Assembly (NCBI GenBank): GCA_947474595.1
Contig: CANJIV010000004.1
Location: forward strand, 62,001-126,000
Reading direction: 5' to 3'
From: Solirubrobacterales bacterium
Lineage (GTDB): Bacteria; Actinomycetota; Thermoleophilia; Solirubrobacterales; Solirubrobacteraceae
Length of the DNA: 64,000 nt
The position numbers and the translations under genes are program-made. The notes below the pieces were generated by a model that ran no database searches, was not told the origin of the DNA, and was given only the letters and a program-made list of their open reading frames with translations. How positions within the stretch are numbered: position 1 is the stretch's first letter; every line of letters starts with the position of its first letter. Of the stretch, positions 44,963 to 53,080 are shown piece after piece.

Positions 44963-45375
44963 CGCCTACAACTCGGCTGCGAGTGCTCATTACCGTTCTT
45001 GGACTTGATCAACACGAGGCTGGCGCCTTGGCCGTCTCCCGCCTGCTGCGCGACGGCGGCGCAGAGGTAATCTACGCTGGCCGGTTCCAGCTCCCAGAAA
45101 CAATTGCGACGACCGCGATCGATGAAGACGTCGATGTCGTTGGTATCAGTGCGCACTCCTGGGAGGTGTTGCACTACGCCGAAGAGCTGGCACTTAGGCT
45201 CGGGCAGGCAGACCCTCCGATTCCGATTGTTGTCGGCGGTTCAGTAATCACGGCAGCTGACCAAGTTGAAATCCTAAGCAAAGGAATCGACGCAACCGTA
45301 TTACCGACTGCTCCTGAAGAGGAAATCATTGCCACCTTCTACCGCCTAGCCGAGGCCCGCCGCCCTAGGTTATGA
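44959..45375 (+). CDS. B12-binding small subunit of acyl-CoA mutase
   Basis: A 138-residue cobalamin-binding flavodoxin-like domain. The motif Asp17-x-His19-x2-Gly22 (LDQHEAG) provides the lower axial histidine, followed by VGISAHSW and IVVGGSV at the nucleotide tail pocket. It should pair with the preceding large subunit. The ATG at 44959 overlaps the large-subunit stop (ATGA) and is chosen over an in-frame GTG at 44941. Its own stop overlaps the next gene by 4 bp. Confidence 0.92.
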   Translation: MTPTTRLRVLITVLGLDQHEAGALAVSRLLRDGGAEVIYAGRFQLPETIATTAIDEDVDVVGISAHSWEVLHYAEELALRLGQADPPIPIVVGGSVITAADQVEILSKGIDATVLPTAPEEEIIATFYRLAEARRPRL

Positions 45376-45857
45376 ACACCACCTTGGCAACGAAACTGCA
45401 GGGATATTTCGACCATGCAGCTCACGCCGCCCCAAGGATCAGGGACCTGCTCCCGCTATATGCAGAACAGCTAGGCGGCCAGTTCTTATATGGCGGAGAG
45501 AACACCCGCGTTGGCTACAGGGGAGTGGTCCTGAGCTATGCAAACGGGGGAAAGGTTGAACTCCTAGAGCCACTACCTGGGTCGCACTTTCTCGACAGCT
45601 TCTTTGCCAACCATCCCTTCGGCGGGCTCCACCACCTGACCTTTCGGGTATTCGACATCCAAGCCTCAGTCGTGAGTGCGCAAGAGGCAGGATTCGAGAT
45701 TGTCGGCTTGAACTCAGACAACCTCGAATGGCAAGAGGCATTTGTACACCCGCGGTCAGGCCATGGCGTGCTGGTCCAGCTAGTGCAAGCTGCTGCTAAC
45801 TACCCACGCAACGAGCCCGGCGAGACATTGGAGACCGTCCTAGCCGGCGCAAGCTAG
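45372..45857 (+). CDS. Methylmalonyl-CoA epimerase-like VOC protein
   Basis: A 161-residue vicinal-oxygen-chelate protein. FDHAAHAAPRIRDLLPLYAEQ and VELLEPLPG resemble methylmalonyl-CoA epimerases, and GGLHHLTFRVFDI gives a metal-binding His. Coupling to the mutase genes by a 4-bp overlap implies that substrate or product of the mutase has a 2-position stereocentre that must be inverted. The exact acyl group is unknown. Last gene of the operon. Confidence 0.83.
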   Translation: MNTTLATKLQGYFDHAAHAAPRIRDLLPLYAEQLGGQFLYGGENTRVGYRGVVLSYANGGKVELLEPLPGSHFLDSFFANHPFGGLHHLTFRVFDIQASVVSAQEAGFEIVGLNSDNLEWQEAFVHPRSGHGVLVQLVQAAANYPRNEPGETLETVLAGAS

Positions 45858-45872
45858 CTGCGCCATTACTAC

Positions 45873-47018
45873 CTAGAGCCCTAGTCCTCGACCGACGATT
45901 TCCCACATGATCTCTGTCGACCCACCGTAGATACGTTGCACTCGCGCATCGCGCCACTGCCGCGAAATCTCATACTCATTCATATATCCGTAACCGCCGT
46001 GAAGCTGGAGGCATCGGTCGACGACGCGCCACTGTAGCTCGGTCGTCAACGCCTTCAACCCAGCCGCTTCGACTGGATCGAGCTCTTCGGTGACCTCAGC
46101 CTCAATGCAGCGGTCAAGGTAGGCGCGCGCTGACCGCAGCTCCGTAGCCATCAAGGCTAACGCGTGGCGATTGACCTGAAATGTTCCAATTGGCTGGCCA
46201 AAAGCCTTCCGGTCTTTTACGTATTCAAGGGTTATCTCCAACGCAAACTCGGCGCCAGATATCGCAGCAAGGGCCACCGAAAGGCGTTCGCGGCCGAGGT
46301 TGTGCATGAGGTTGCGTAATCCCGCACCCTCTTCCCCGATCAGATTGGCTACGGGGACCCGGACGTCGCTAAAAAATAGCTCGGCCGTATCTTGATTACC
46401 GCGGCCGATCTTCGATAGCTTGCGCCCGCGCTCGAAGCCTTCCATGCCCGCCTCGACCATTAGCAAGCTGAAAGCCGCACTGGCCCTAGCATCGTCGGAC
46501 GTACGTGCGGCGACCACAACAAGGTCGGCCTGTGAGCCTGAGCTGATGAAGGTCTTCGATCCGTTTAGGACGTAGTGATCTCCGTCACGACGGGCCTCCG
46601 TCGCGATCCCCCGTAGATCTGATCCCGTTCCAGGCTCACTCATTGCGATCGCCGCGACAAGCTCCCCCGAAGTAAAGCCGGGCAACCAGCGCGCTTGTTG
46701 CTCAGCGTTGGCTAGTCCCGTGAGGTACGGACAGAGCACATCGTTCTGGAGCATGAAGTGATCGGGGATTAGTCCAAGTCGACATGTCTCTTCGATCAAG
46801 ACCGCATTGAAGCGATAGTCGGAGATCCCGAGACCGCCAAATTCTTCAGGAGCCTCGAAGCCCACAAAGCCTTGTGCGGCCGCTTTGCGCCAGAATGCCC
46901 TGTCGAGCATTCCGTCGCTCTCCCACTGGTCGTGGTTCTGGGCTGCCTCGCGCTTGAGGAATCCCCGGACGGATTGCCGGAAGTCATCGTGTTCTGCTGT
47001 GAAGATGTTTCGTTTCAT
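45873..47018 (-). CDS. Acyl-CoA dehydrogenase (long-chain-type active site)
   Basis: A 381-residue acyl-CoA dehydrogenase: AIAMSEPGTGSDLRGIAT, TFISSGSQADLVVV, QLHGGYGYMNEYEISR and RIYGGSTEIMWEI. Gly replaces the medium-chain-type Glu before the GS/GT pair, as in long-chain and isovaleryl enzymes. It should introduce a double bond into a CoA ester of the pathway. Composite operator copy 5 sits 6 bp before its ATG. Convergent with the mutase operon at a 15-bp gap. Confidence 0.9.
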   Translation of the reverse strand: MKRNIFTAEHDDFRQSVRGFLKREAAQNHDQWESDGMLDRAFWRKAAAQGFVGFEAPEEFGGLGISDYRFNAVLIEETCRLGLIPDHFMLQNDVLCPYLTGLANAEQQARWLPGFTSGELVAAIAMSEPGTGSDLRGIATEARRDGDHYVLNGSKTFISSGSQADLVVVAARTSDDARASAAFSLLMVEAGMEGFERGRKLSKIGRGNQDTAELFFSDVRVPVANLIGEEGAGLRNLMHNLGRERLSVALAAISGAEFALEITLEYVKDRKAFGQPIGTFQVNRHALALMATELRSARAYLDRCIEAEVTEELDPVEAAGLKALTTELQWRVVDRCLQLHGGYGYMNEYEISRQWRDARVQRIYGGSTEIMWEIVGRGLGL

Positions 47019-47024
47019 TACAAT

Positions 47025-47040
47025 CTGACGTCAGCTTATC
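47025..47040 (-). promoter_or_regulatory. Composite promoter/operator, copy 5 (acyl-CoA dehydrogenase; divergent TetR)
   Basis: Leftward: GATAAG (47040-47035) directly followed by the perfect palindrome CTGACGTCAG (47034-47025), ATT, GTA and ATG. It is also directly in front of the rightward TetR genes, which would let the regulator control itself. Confidence 0.7.
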
Positions 47041-47103
47041 GAGTCCACGACAAACATCCAACCAGCCACGACGCGCTCGACGCTCCTACAGGCAGGGCGG
47101 AGC

Positions 47104-47595
47104 ATGTTCGACGAGCGCGGCTACTCAGGCGCACGCTTGACAGATATATCAGCACGAGCCGGTTTGACTACGGGTGCGTTCTACCGCCACTTCTCAAGCA
47201 AGAGCGACTTCTTCGCCGCGCTATTCACCGAATACGGCCAAGATTTGATCTGCGCACTCGATGCTGCATCCTCGTTAAGTATGCAGATCGAGGGATGGCT
47301 ACTCGCGGCCCGTCAGCACCGTGGCGTAGTGCGCGCGACACAAGAGGTCGCTCGGATCGGTACCGGCGAAGACAAGCTGCGCAGCCAACTGCGCGCCCAA
47401 TGCGCACTGCTGCTTTCTAAGCACATGGAAGAACTTGTAGATCCGAGCATGGTCTCCATGTCATCAGAACTAGTGGCCGACGTAGTGGCGCAATACGCGT
47501 TGATTGAGTCCGCAGGATGGGTTCCGATGCGCGAAGCGCAGGCAGTCGCCACTGAACTTGATTGCCTGATCCGACGCGGACTCTACGGACCATGA
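47104..47595 (+). CDS. TetR-family regulator, 5' end uncertain
   Basis: The first usual start (47104) gives 163 residues, beginning MFDERGYSGARLTDISARAG, with the TetR recognition helix LTTGAFYRHFSSKSDF. The same frame is open upstream to 47029 and reads TTRSTLLQAGRSMFDERG, the expected first helix of a TetR domain, but no ATG, GTG or TTG lies there. The gene is thus either started at an unusual codon, affected by a sequence error, or truncated. Its stop overlaps the second TetR gene by 4 bp. Candidate binder of the composite operators. Confidence 0.75.
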   Translation: MFDERGYSGARLTDISARAGLTTGAFYRHFSSKSDFFAALFTEYGQDLICALDAASSLSMQIEGWLLAARQHRGVVRATQEVARIGTGEDKLRSQLRAQCALLLSKHMEELVDPSMVSMSSELVADVVAQYALIESAGWVPMREAQAVATELDCLIRRGLYGP

Positions 47596-48236
47596 CGCCG
47601 ATTGCATCTCAAGCGCGCTGGAGCCCAGCCGCTGGCCGGTCTCTCGCGTCCTCTAGTCGTGGTCGTCGGACGCGCGACAAGGTCCTTGAGTCGGCGATTG
47701 TCGTCTTTGGTGAGCGTGGGTTTAAGGCGTCAACGGTTCTCGACATTGCTAACCATGCAGGGACTGCATCCGGCACGGTCTACCAATACTTCGAAGACAA
47801 GAACGATCTCTTTCGTTGTCTGCTGCAGGACCTCACCGACCGGCTTTATCAAGAGACCCGCATGCCAGTGGACACCAATGGCCGGCTTGTAGCTCGAGAA
47901 AGTGTTCTCGCGTATCTACGTCTGTACCGCGATCACGCATCGATCTTCCGTGCATGGTGGGAACTTCTCGAGCCCAGGACTGAATTCACAGAGAGCTGGC
48001 TCGCTTTGCACAATCGATCCGTCGGGCAGATGGTTGCGGTGATCAACGATGGCAAGAAGTGGGGAGCGATTCGACAGAGCCTGAATCCTGAGATCACCGC
48101 CGAGCTGATCGTCGCGGCCTTCGAACGCCCGGTCTACGTGAAAGATGTCCTTGGCTGGAGCAATGAGATCACCGACGAGGAGCTTGCAGGGCTGATTAGC
48201 CAGCTCCTAGAGGAAGGCTTTGCCGCTCCCATCTAG
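47592..48236 (+). CDS. TetR-family regulator
   Basis: A 214-residue TetR regulator. Helix-turn-helix: KVLESAIVVFGERGF, STVLDIANHAGTASGTVYQY. C-terminal ligand domain of usual length. The ATG at 47592 overlaps the preceding TetR stop (ATGA), so the two are made together and could form heterodimers or regulate different target sets. The upstream in-frame TTG at 47562 is less likely. Next gene is IpdAB-like pair 2. Confidence 0.88.
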   Translation: MTPIASQARWSPAAGRSLASSSRGRRTRDKVLESAIVVFGERGFKASTVLDIANHAGTASGTVYQYFEDKNDLFRCLLQDLTDRLYQETRMPVDTNGRLVARESVLAYLRLYRDHASIFRAWWELLEPRTEFTESWLALHNRSVGQMVAVINDGKKWGAIRQSLNPEITAELIVAAFERPVYVKDVLGWSNEITDEELAGLISQLLEEGFAAPI

Positions 48237-48298
48237 GGGCCAATCTTTAGGCACTTCAACCAGCCAAATAAAAAAAACCCCGCTTACTGGAGTGACCT

Positions 48299-48314
48299 GA
48301 TAATCTCGCGTCAG
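48299..48314 (+). promoter_or_regulatory. Composite promoter/operator, copy 6 (second IpdAB-like pair)
   Basis: GATAAT (48299-48304) then CTCG-CGTCAG (48305-48314), 20 bp before the GTG at 48335. The left palindrome half is degenerate (CTCG for CTGA) while CGTCAG is exact. The same arrangement precedes the paralogous pair 1 at 34329. Confidence 0.65.
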
Positions 48315-48334
48315 GTCATGATTAGGCACACACC

Positions 48335-49234
48335 GTGAACAAGGTAATTGCTCTCGAAGAGCTCTCATCATTTGTCGCCCCCGGGGACTCCTTGGGCATC
48401 GGTGGCGCTTGGATGGCGAGCCACCCCATGGCGGCAGTACGGCAGCTGATGCGCGATGGTATCGGCGACCTTCATGTAATCGGATCGCTCAGCTCAATCG
48501 ACGTCGATCAGCTGATAGGCGCGGGACTTGTGCGCGAGTTGACCTTCTCCATGGTGTCTCTAGAGGCCTACGGACTTGCCCCGCATTTCCGCAAAGCAGT
48601 TCAAGACGGCACGCTGATAATTAATGAAATCAGTGGAGTGGCAATTAATGTGGGCCTCGACGCAGGTGCTCGTAATTTGCCTTACCTACCTATGCGCGAC
48701 ATCGGTGCCTCTCAGCTGCCAGAGGTAACACCAGATGCTTTTGCCGAAATTACCTGTCCTTTTACGGGTGAGCGCTTGCTAGCCATTAGGGCGATCGTGC
48801 CCGATGTAGCAATCATCCACGTACTTCGGGCTGACGCCGCGGGTAATTGCCAGGTAGAAGGGCCAATGGCTTGTGATCCCGAACTGGCTAGGGCCGCTGG
48901 TCGCGTTGTCGTAACGTGCGAGGAGATTGTCGAGACCGAGGTAATCGCGAGGAATCCAGCCACTACTCACATTCCTGGATTTCTTGTTGACGCGGTCATT
49001 GAAGCGCCTTTTGGAGCCCACCCAACTACCCATATCCCGCGTTACGGATTTGATGCCTGGGCGGTTATGGAGTACGCGGATGCCTGCGCCGATGGGCTCG
49101 CCGATACGCATATCGCCCAGCTGGCATCCGAATCTGAAGCCGCCTACCGAGAGCGCGTCCTGAGCGCCGACAAGCGGGCGGTCCTAACAACCATCGCCCG
49201 CAACCCAAAGACTCTAGAAACGCAGGGCACATGA
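48335..49234 (+). CDS. IpdA-like CoA-transferase family protein, alpha subunit (pair 2)
   Basis: A 299-residue paralogue of the protein at 34348: SHPMAAVRQLMRDG, LPYLPMRDIGASQ and FLVDAVIEAPFGAHPTTH match position by position. Like pair 1 it is closer to IpdA than to acetate or glutaconate CoA-transferases as I recall them. GTG start; no ribosome site, and the leader is short. The stop overlaps the beta subunit by 4 bp (ATGA). Two different pairs in one regulon suggest two ring-opening steps or two ring substrates. Confidence 0.82.
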   Translation: MNKVIALEELSSFVAPGDSLGIGGAWMASHPMAAVRQLMRDGIGDLHVIGSLSSIDVDQLIGAGLVRELTFSMVSLEAYGLAPHFRKAVQDGTLIINEISGVAINVGLDAGARNLPYLPMRDIGASQLPEVTPDAFAEITCPFTGERLLAIRAIVPDVAIIHVLRADAAGNCQVEGPMACDPELARAAGRVVVTCEEIVETEVIARNPATTHIPGFLVDAVIEAPFGAHPTTHIPRYGFDAWAVMEYADACADGLADTHIAQLASESEAAYRERVLSADKRAVLTTIARNPKTLETQGT

Positions 49235-50097
49235 GCGACTATCGGATCGAAGAGTTGATGGTCTGCCGGATCGCCTCCGAGGTAGACGACTCCGGGGTAA
49301 CCGTTCTCGGCTCCTTCACTCCGCTCGCCTATGCGGCCTACATGCTGGCCAAACTAACCCACGCACAAGATGCCTACTTGGTTGGCTTTAACGCCATCGG
49401 CATGCCAGCCGTCGAACTCAACCTTACTGGCGTAGAGGCAGCTATTTACAGCGGCGCTCTCGCTTACTGGAGCTTCGGCCCAACCACACAAACTGTTCAC
49501 TTGGGCAAGCGTGGACTTGTTGAATGCGTATCGCCCGCCCAGATTGACGGGTCTGGAGCGTTCAACCTAGCCTGTATCGGTGACTACAACAATCCCAAAG
49601 TGCGCATGCCAGGCGGTGCCGGATCGCCCGAAGTTATGCAGCATTACGAGCGAATTCTCGTTTACTTCGGCCGCCACGACAAACGCACACTTGTTGACAA
49701 GGTCGATTTTCGTACCGGGCAGCGCTACCCCCTCGAAGCTAGTGCTCGACTGGAGCGTGGCTTACTGGCCGGCGCAATCCGAGTCATCACACCGCTGGCC
49801 GTGCTAGTTAAGGATGATGATGCTAAGCCGTTTCGTATCGAGACCCTCAATCCTGGCGTCGACGTAACTGAGGTCATTGAGAACACAGGATTTGAGCTTG
49901 AGGTACCGACCAACATAGGTACCACCGCCGAACCAACTCCCGAGCAAATCAAACTTCTGCGAGATCGCATCGATCCCTACGCCACGATCAAGTTCGACTT
50001 TCTCGATGCCCAATCTCGCAAAGATATGTTGCGCGATCTCCTTCAGGGCGAATGGGATCGTGCGCTCGCCACCTCGCGTGAGAATGTTGGCGCGTGA
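49231..50097 (+). CDS. IpdB-like CoA-transferase family protein, beta subunit (pair 2)
   Basis: A 288-residue paralogue of the protein at 35255, with the shared starts ELMVCRIA and VLGSFTPLAYAAYMLAKLTHA and the IpdB-type end TLNPGVDVTEVIENTGFEL, QIKLLRDRIDPYA. A 19-base identical DNA stretch around the ELMVCRIA codons shows a relatively recent shared origin. Pairs with the preceding alpha subunit. An operator-like inverted repeat follows before the KstD-like gene. Confidence 0.82.
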   Translation: MSDYRIEELMVCRIASEVDDSGVTVLGSFTPLAYAAYMLAKLTHAQDAYLVGFNAIGMPAVELNLTGVEAAIYSGALAYWSFGPTTQTVHLGKRGLVECVSPAQIDGSGAFNLACIGDYNNPKVRMPGGAGSPEVMQHYERILVYFGRHDKRTLVDKVDFRTGQRYPLEASARLERGLLAGAIRVITPLAVLVKDDDAKPFRIETLNPGVDVTEVIENTGFELEVPTNIGTTAEPTPEQIKLLRDRIDPYATIKFDFLDAQSRKDMLRDLLQGEWDRALATSRENVGA

Positions 50098-50140
50098 ACG
50101 AGCACCGCGATCGCACAAATTGCAAGTAACCACTGCCATC

Positions 50141-50179
50141 GAACCAGACTGATCCTGAGTTCAGCGAACCAGTCTGATA
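50141..50179. promoter_or_regulatory. Nested inverted repeats before KstD-like gene (weak operator match)
   Basis: CAGACTG (50146-50152) and CAGTCTG (50172-50178) are inverted copies around CTGAGTTCAG (50155-50164), which differs from the island palindrome CTGACGTCAG only in the two central bases. No GATAAN hexamer abuts it. It lies 23-61 bp before the ATG at 50202, a suitable place for a repressor. Confidence 0.4.
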
Positions 50180-50201
50180 CCGCTAGGAAAGAGGGATAAG
50201 C

Positions 50202-51884
50202 ATGATTACCGTCAAGCCAGAACGATGGGATCGAGTTGTCGATGTAGTTGTGATGGGCAGCGGAGCTGCCGGCCTTAGCGCCGCCACCACAGCACACGAT
50301 GCCGGCGCCGATGTCCTTGTCCTTGAAAAGGCTTCCATGATCGGCGGCACAGCAGGCGTATCTGGTGGCATCATTTGGGCGCCCCTGAACCGCCATGCAG
50401 CGGCAGCTGGCATCCAAGACTCGCGCGAAGAAGCCCTGCTATATGTACGCCGCCTGACCCTCGGTCGCGAGCCCGACCCCGCGCTCGTGGAGGTATTTAT
50501 CGATAACGCCCATAAGGCGCTCGATTACTTAGAGGACAACACGCCTCTGGACCTAATGCTGTCGCTTGCCTTCACCGACTACTACGCAGATTTTCCTGGT
50601 GCCAAGAAGGAAGGTGGTCGCTCCCTTGAGCCTAAGCCTTTCAACGCCCGCGCAGAACTTGGCGAATGGGCCCCTAAGCTCAGAAAGAGTCCGCACCTAG
50701 CTCCCCTCACCATGGAGGAAGGCGCCCAGGTATTGCATGGCGGAGAACTGCCAGCTGACTTGGTAGAGCAGCGGGAGGCCGAAGATATCCGCGTGCTCGG
50801 ACCAGGCCTCGTTAGTGCACTCTTCAAGGGATTGCTCGACCGCAACGTCCCTGTCGAGACGGAGTCTCCCGTCGATGAGCTCGTAGTCGTCGATGGAGTA
50901 GTCATCGGAGTCCGCACTCGGGGCGAATCGCCCGAACTTATTGGCGCTAGGCGTGGTGTTGTACTTGCCTGCGGCGGCTTTGAGTGGAACGCAGCGATGG
51001 TCCGCTCGTTCATCGGCGAGCCTATTGTCCCGATGAGTCCGCCCCATAACGAGGGCGATGGTCATCGCATGGCCATGGAGGCTGGCGCTGAACTAGGCAA
51101 CATGACCTCCTATTGGGGGCAGCCTGCCATCTACGACCCAACTGTCGAATTCGAAGGCCGTCCGATGATCCAGATGGGTGGATCACGAGCATTTCCCGGA
51201 ATGATTATTGTTAACCACCATGGGAAACGCTTCGTTAATGAAGCGTCTAGCTACCAAGATTTCCCCAAGGTAGTCGACGCATTTGATCCGATTACCGCTG
51301 AGTATCCCAATGAAAAACACTGGCTCATCTTCGATGCCAGCGTGAAGAGCGCCGCAACAATTATTCCGTCGCTTCCTGGTAGCGCTCCCGCCCCCGACTG
51401 GATCAAGCGCGCGGACTCGATTCACGCTCTCGCTGATCAAGTCGGGATCGATCCGAAAGGACTAGAAGAGACTGTCAGGCTCTGGAATCAGGCCGTGGCC
51501 GACGGCGACGACCAAGACTTCCATCGCGGCACTCTTTGGTTCGAAGCATTCATGACTGGGGGGCCTGACAAGGGCACATGCCTAGCCCCAATCGTAACGG
51601 GACCCTTCTATGCCGTTCCTATGGTCCACGGTGCGCTCGGCACCAACGGCGGCTCGCGCATCGACGCCGACGGCAGAGTGTTGAGCATGCGTGGAGGAGT
51701 CATCGATGGCCTTTACGCAGCCGGCAACGCGTCGGCCAACGTGATGGGCTCGTCGTACCCAGGAGGCGGCGCTACCTTAGGGCCAGCGCTGACCTTCGGA
51801 TACCTCGCTGGGCGGCACGTGGGGGGCCGCAACTCACGCGACATCGGAGACGAGGCGGTCCTGAGTAATTCGTCCAGTGCATAG
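50202..51884 (+). CDS. KstD-like FAD-dependent dehydrogenase
   Basis: A 560-residue flavoprotein of the 3-ketosteroid delta-1-dehydrogenase/fumarate reductase family: FAD loop VVMGSGAAGLSAA, EKASMIGGTAGVSGG, Tyr in GPFYAVPM, and SSYPGGGATLGPALTFGYLAG-like C-terminal motif, which is more KstD-like than the 25181 paralogue. It probably desaturates a cyclic ketone, a step that in steroid catabolism leads to an aromatic ring for the extradiol enzyme encoded next. GAGGGA ribosome site. Confidence 0.85.
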   Translation: MITVKPERWDRVVDVVVMGSGAAGLSAATTAHDAGADVLVLEKASMIGGTAGVSGGIIWAPLNRHAAAAGIQDSREEALLYVRRLTLGREPDPALVEVFIDNAHKALDYLEDNTPLDLMLSLAFTDYYADFPGAKKEGGRSLEPKPFNARAELGEWAPKLRKSPHLAPLTMEEGAQVLHGGELPADLVEQREAEDIRVLGPGLVSALFKGLLDRNVPVETESPVDELVVVDGVVIGVRTRGESPELIGARRGVVLACGGFEWNAAMVRSFIGEPIVPMSPPHNEGDGHRMAMEAGAELGNMTSYWGQPAIYDPTVEFEGRPMIQMGGSRAFPGMIIVNHHGKRFVNEASSYQDFPKVVDAFDPITAEYPNEKHWLIFDASVKSAATIIPSLPGSAPAPDWIKRADSIHALADQVGIDPKGLEETVRLWNQAVADGDDQDFHRGTLWFEAFMTGGPDKGTCLAPIVTGPFYAVPMVHGALGTNGGSRIDADGRVLSMRGGVIDGLYAAGNASANVMGSSYPGGGATLGPALTFGYLAGRHVGGRNSRDIGDEAVLSNSSSA

Positions 51885-52132
51885 GCGCGTGATTGCACGC
51901 TGGCCTCAGGCGAGATCGGCTCGTCACAGTCCACGACAATTGTGTCGGCCTCTTGATCCCAATCAACCACTAACCAATATGGTCGCTAGCGGCGTACGCC
52001 TAGAACTGCACACTTCCAGAGAGTTATGGAGATCCACCTTGGCCCGTATTCCAGTGGCACCAACTCAAGCAGCCAGAGTATTTCCCAACGGTCGCGCTTG
52101 CGCGTGCCAATTGAGAGCTAGGTGAGGCATCA
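51885..52132. other. Intergenic region, possible gene relic
   Basis: No convincing gene in 248 bp. On the minus strand, from about 51970, the translation starts MVDWDQEADTIVVD, which recalls the N terminus of KstD-type flavoproteins but then loses the family. It may be the remains of an old paralogue or chance. Confidence 0.3.
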
Positions 52133-53080
52133 GTGATCTTACGACTTGCCCATGTCGAGATTACCGTCGACGATCTCGCCCAAGCTCGAGCTTTTTACAT
52201 AGATATCCTCGGCTTCGTCGAGCACTGCGGCGACGACTCTACGTGCTATCTGAGGGCCGCGGATGAGTTCGATGCGTGGTCTCTTAAGATAACTTCTGGC
52301 GCTGGGGGCGGCCTCGTTCACTCCGGTTTCCGGGTCTCTGATCCAGCCGACCTAGACAGTCTCCAAGCGATTCATGACTCCCTAGGCCTTGCTACCAAAC
52401 GTATTCCCAGCGGCGTCGAGCCCGGCCAAGGAGAAGCGTTACGGGTGCTCACCGCAGAGGGCCACCGAGTGGAATTTTTTCACGATTTCGATGAGATTGA
52501 CCTTTATCCCGGAGGGCGGCTCCGTCTTCCACCTAGAGGCGGCAGTGGCATCCGTGGCGTACCCCCCAGTCGCATTGACCACGTCAGCATGCGAGTTCCA
52601 GATGTACCGGCGGCCCTCATCTACTGGACAGAGCAGCTTGAATTTAGCGCTGCTGAAATATGGCTAGAGGATGACAATGTGACGCCGAAGGTGGCATGGG
52701 TCCGACGGGCACCGTTTTCTCACGATGTCGCATTAGGAAAACATCCCGAAGCCGTCTTTCATCATTTTGCATATGCAGTCAACGATGGGACTGCGCTGCT
52801 GAGAGCAGCCGATCTGCTCGGTGACGCCGGGCTGCAAGGGTCAATCGAGTGGGGGCCCAGTCGCCACGGAGCCACCAATGCATTGGCGATGTACGTTCAC
52901 GACCCTGCCGGCAACCGACTTGAGCTCTACACCGGTGACTATCAGCGCGACCTCGACCGTCCAACACTGCGCTGGCGTGCAGTTGACTACGAAAGCCAAG
53001 GGCATTCGTGGTGGGGCAACGGCCCACCCGAGACTTTCGGCCAGACCCAACCGCTAGTAGGAGACTGGCTGGTCAAGTGA
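52133..53080 (+). CDS. Type I extradiol ring-cleavage dioxygenase
   Basis: A 315-residue two-domain VOC dioxygenase similar to HsaC and BphC. The iron ligands are visible: His150 (IDHVSM), His210 or 211 (VFHHFAYAV) and Glu264 (NRLELYTGD), with His245 and Tyr267 as active-site partners. It opens a catechol-type ring next to the diol (meta cleavage). GTG start with GAGG upstream. Its stop overlaps the hydrolase start by 4 bp, so product transfer to the hydrolase is implied. Confidence 0.92.
   Translation: MILRLAHVEITVDDLAQARAFYIDILGFVEHCGDDSTCYLRAADEFDAWSLKITSGAGGGLVHSGFRVSDPADLDSLQAIHDSLGLATKRIPSGVEPGQGEALRVLTAEGHRVEFFHDFDEIDLYPGGRLRLPPRGGSGIRGVPPSRIDHVSMRVPDVPAALIYWTEQLEFSAAEIWLEDDNVTPKVAWVRRAPFSHDVALGKHPEAVFHHFAYAVNDGTALLRAADLLGDAGLQGSIEWGPSRHGATNALAMYVHDPAGNRLELYTGDYQRDLDRPTLRWRAVDYESQGHSWWGNGPPETFGQTQPLVGDWLVK

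Noticed and set aside
48269-48277. Run of A residues before the second IpdAB-like pair, as part of a terminator for the TetR genes
   Set aside because: No stem of useful length precedes it on either strand.
51877-52125. 82-residue open frame between the KstD-like gene and the dioxygenase
   Set aside because: Arg-rich with no family resemblance and no ribosome site.
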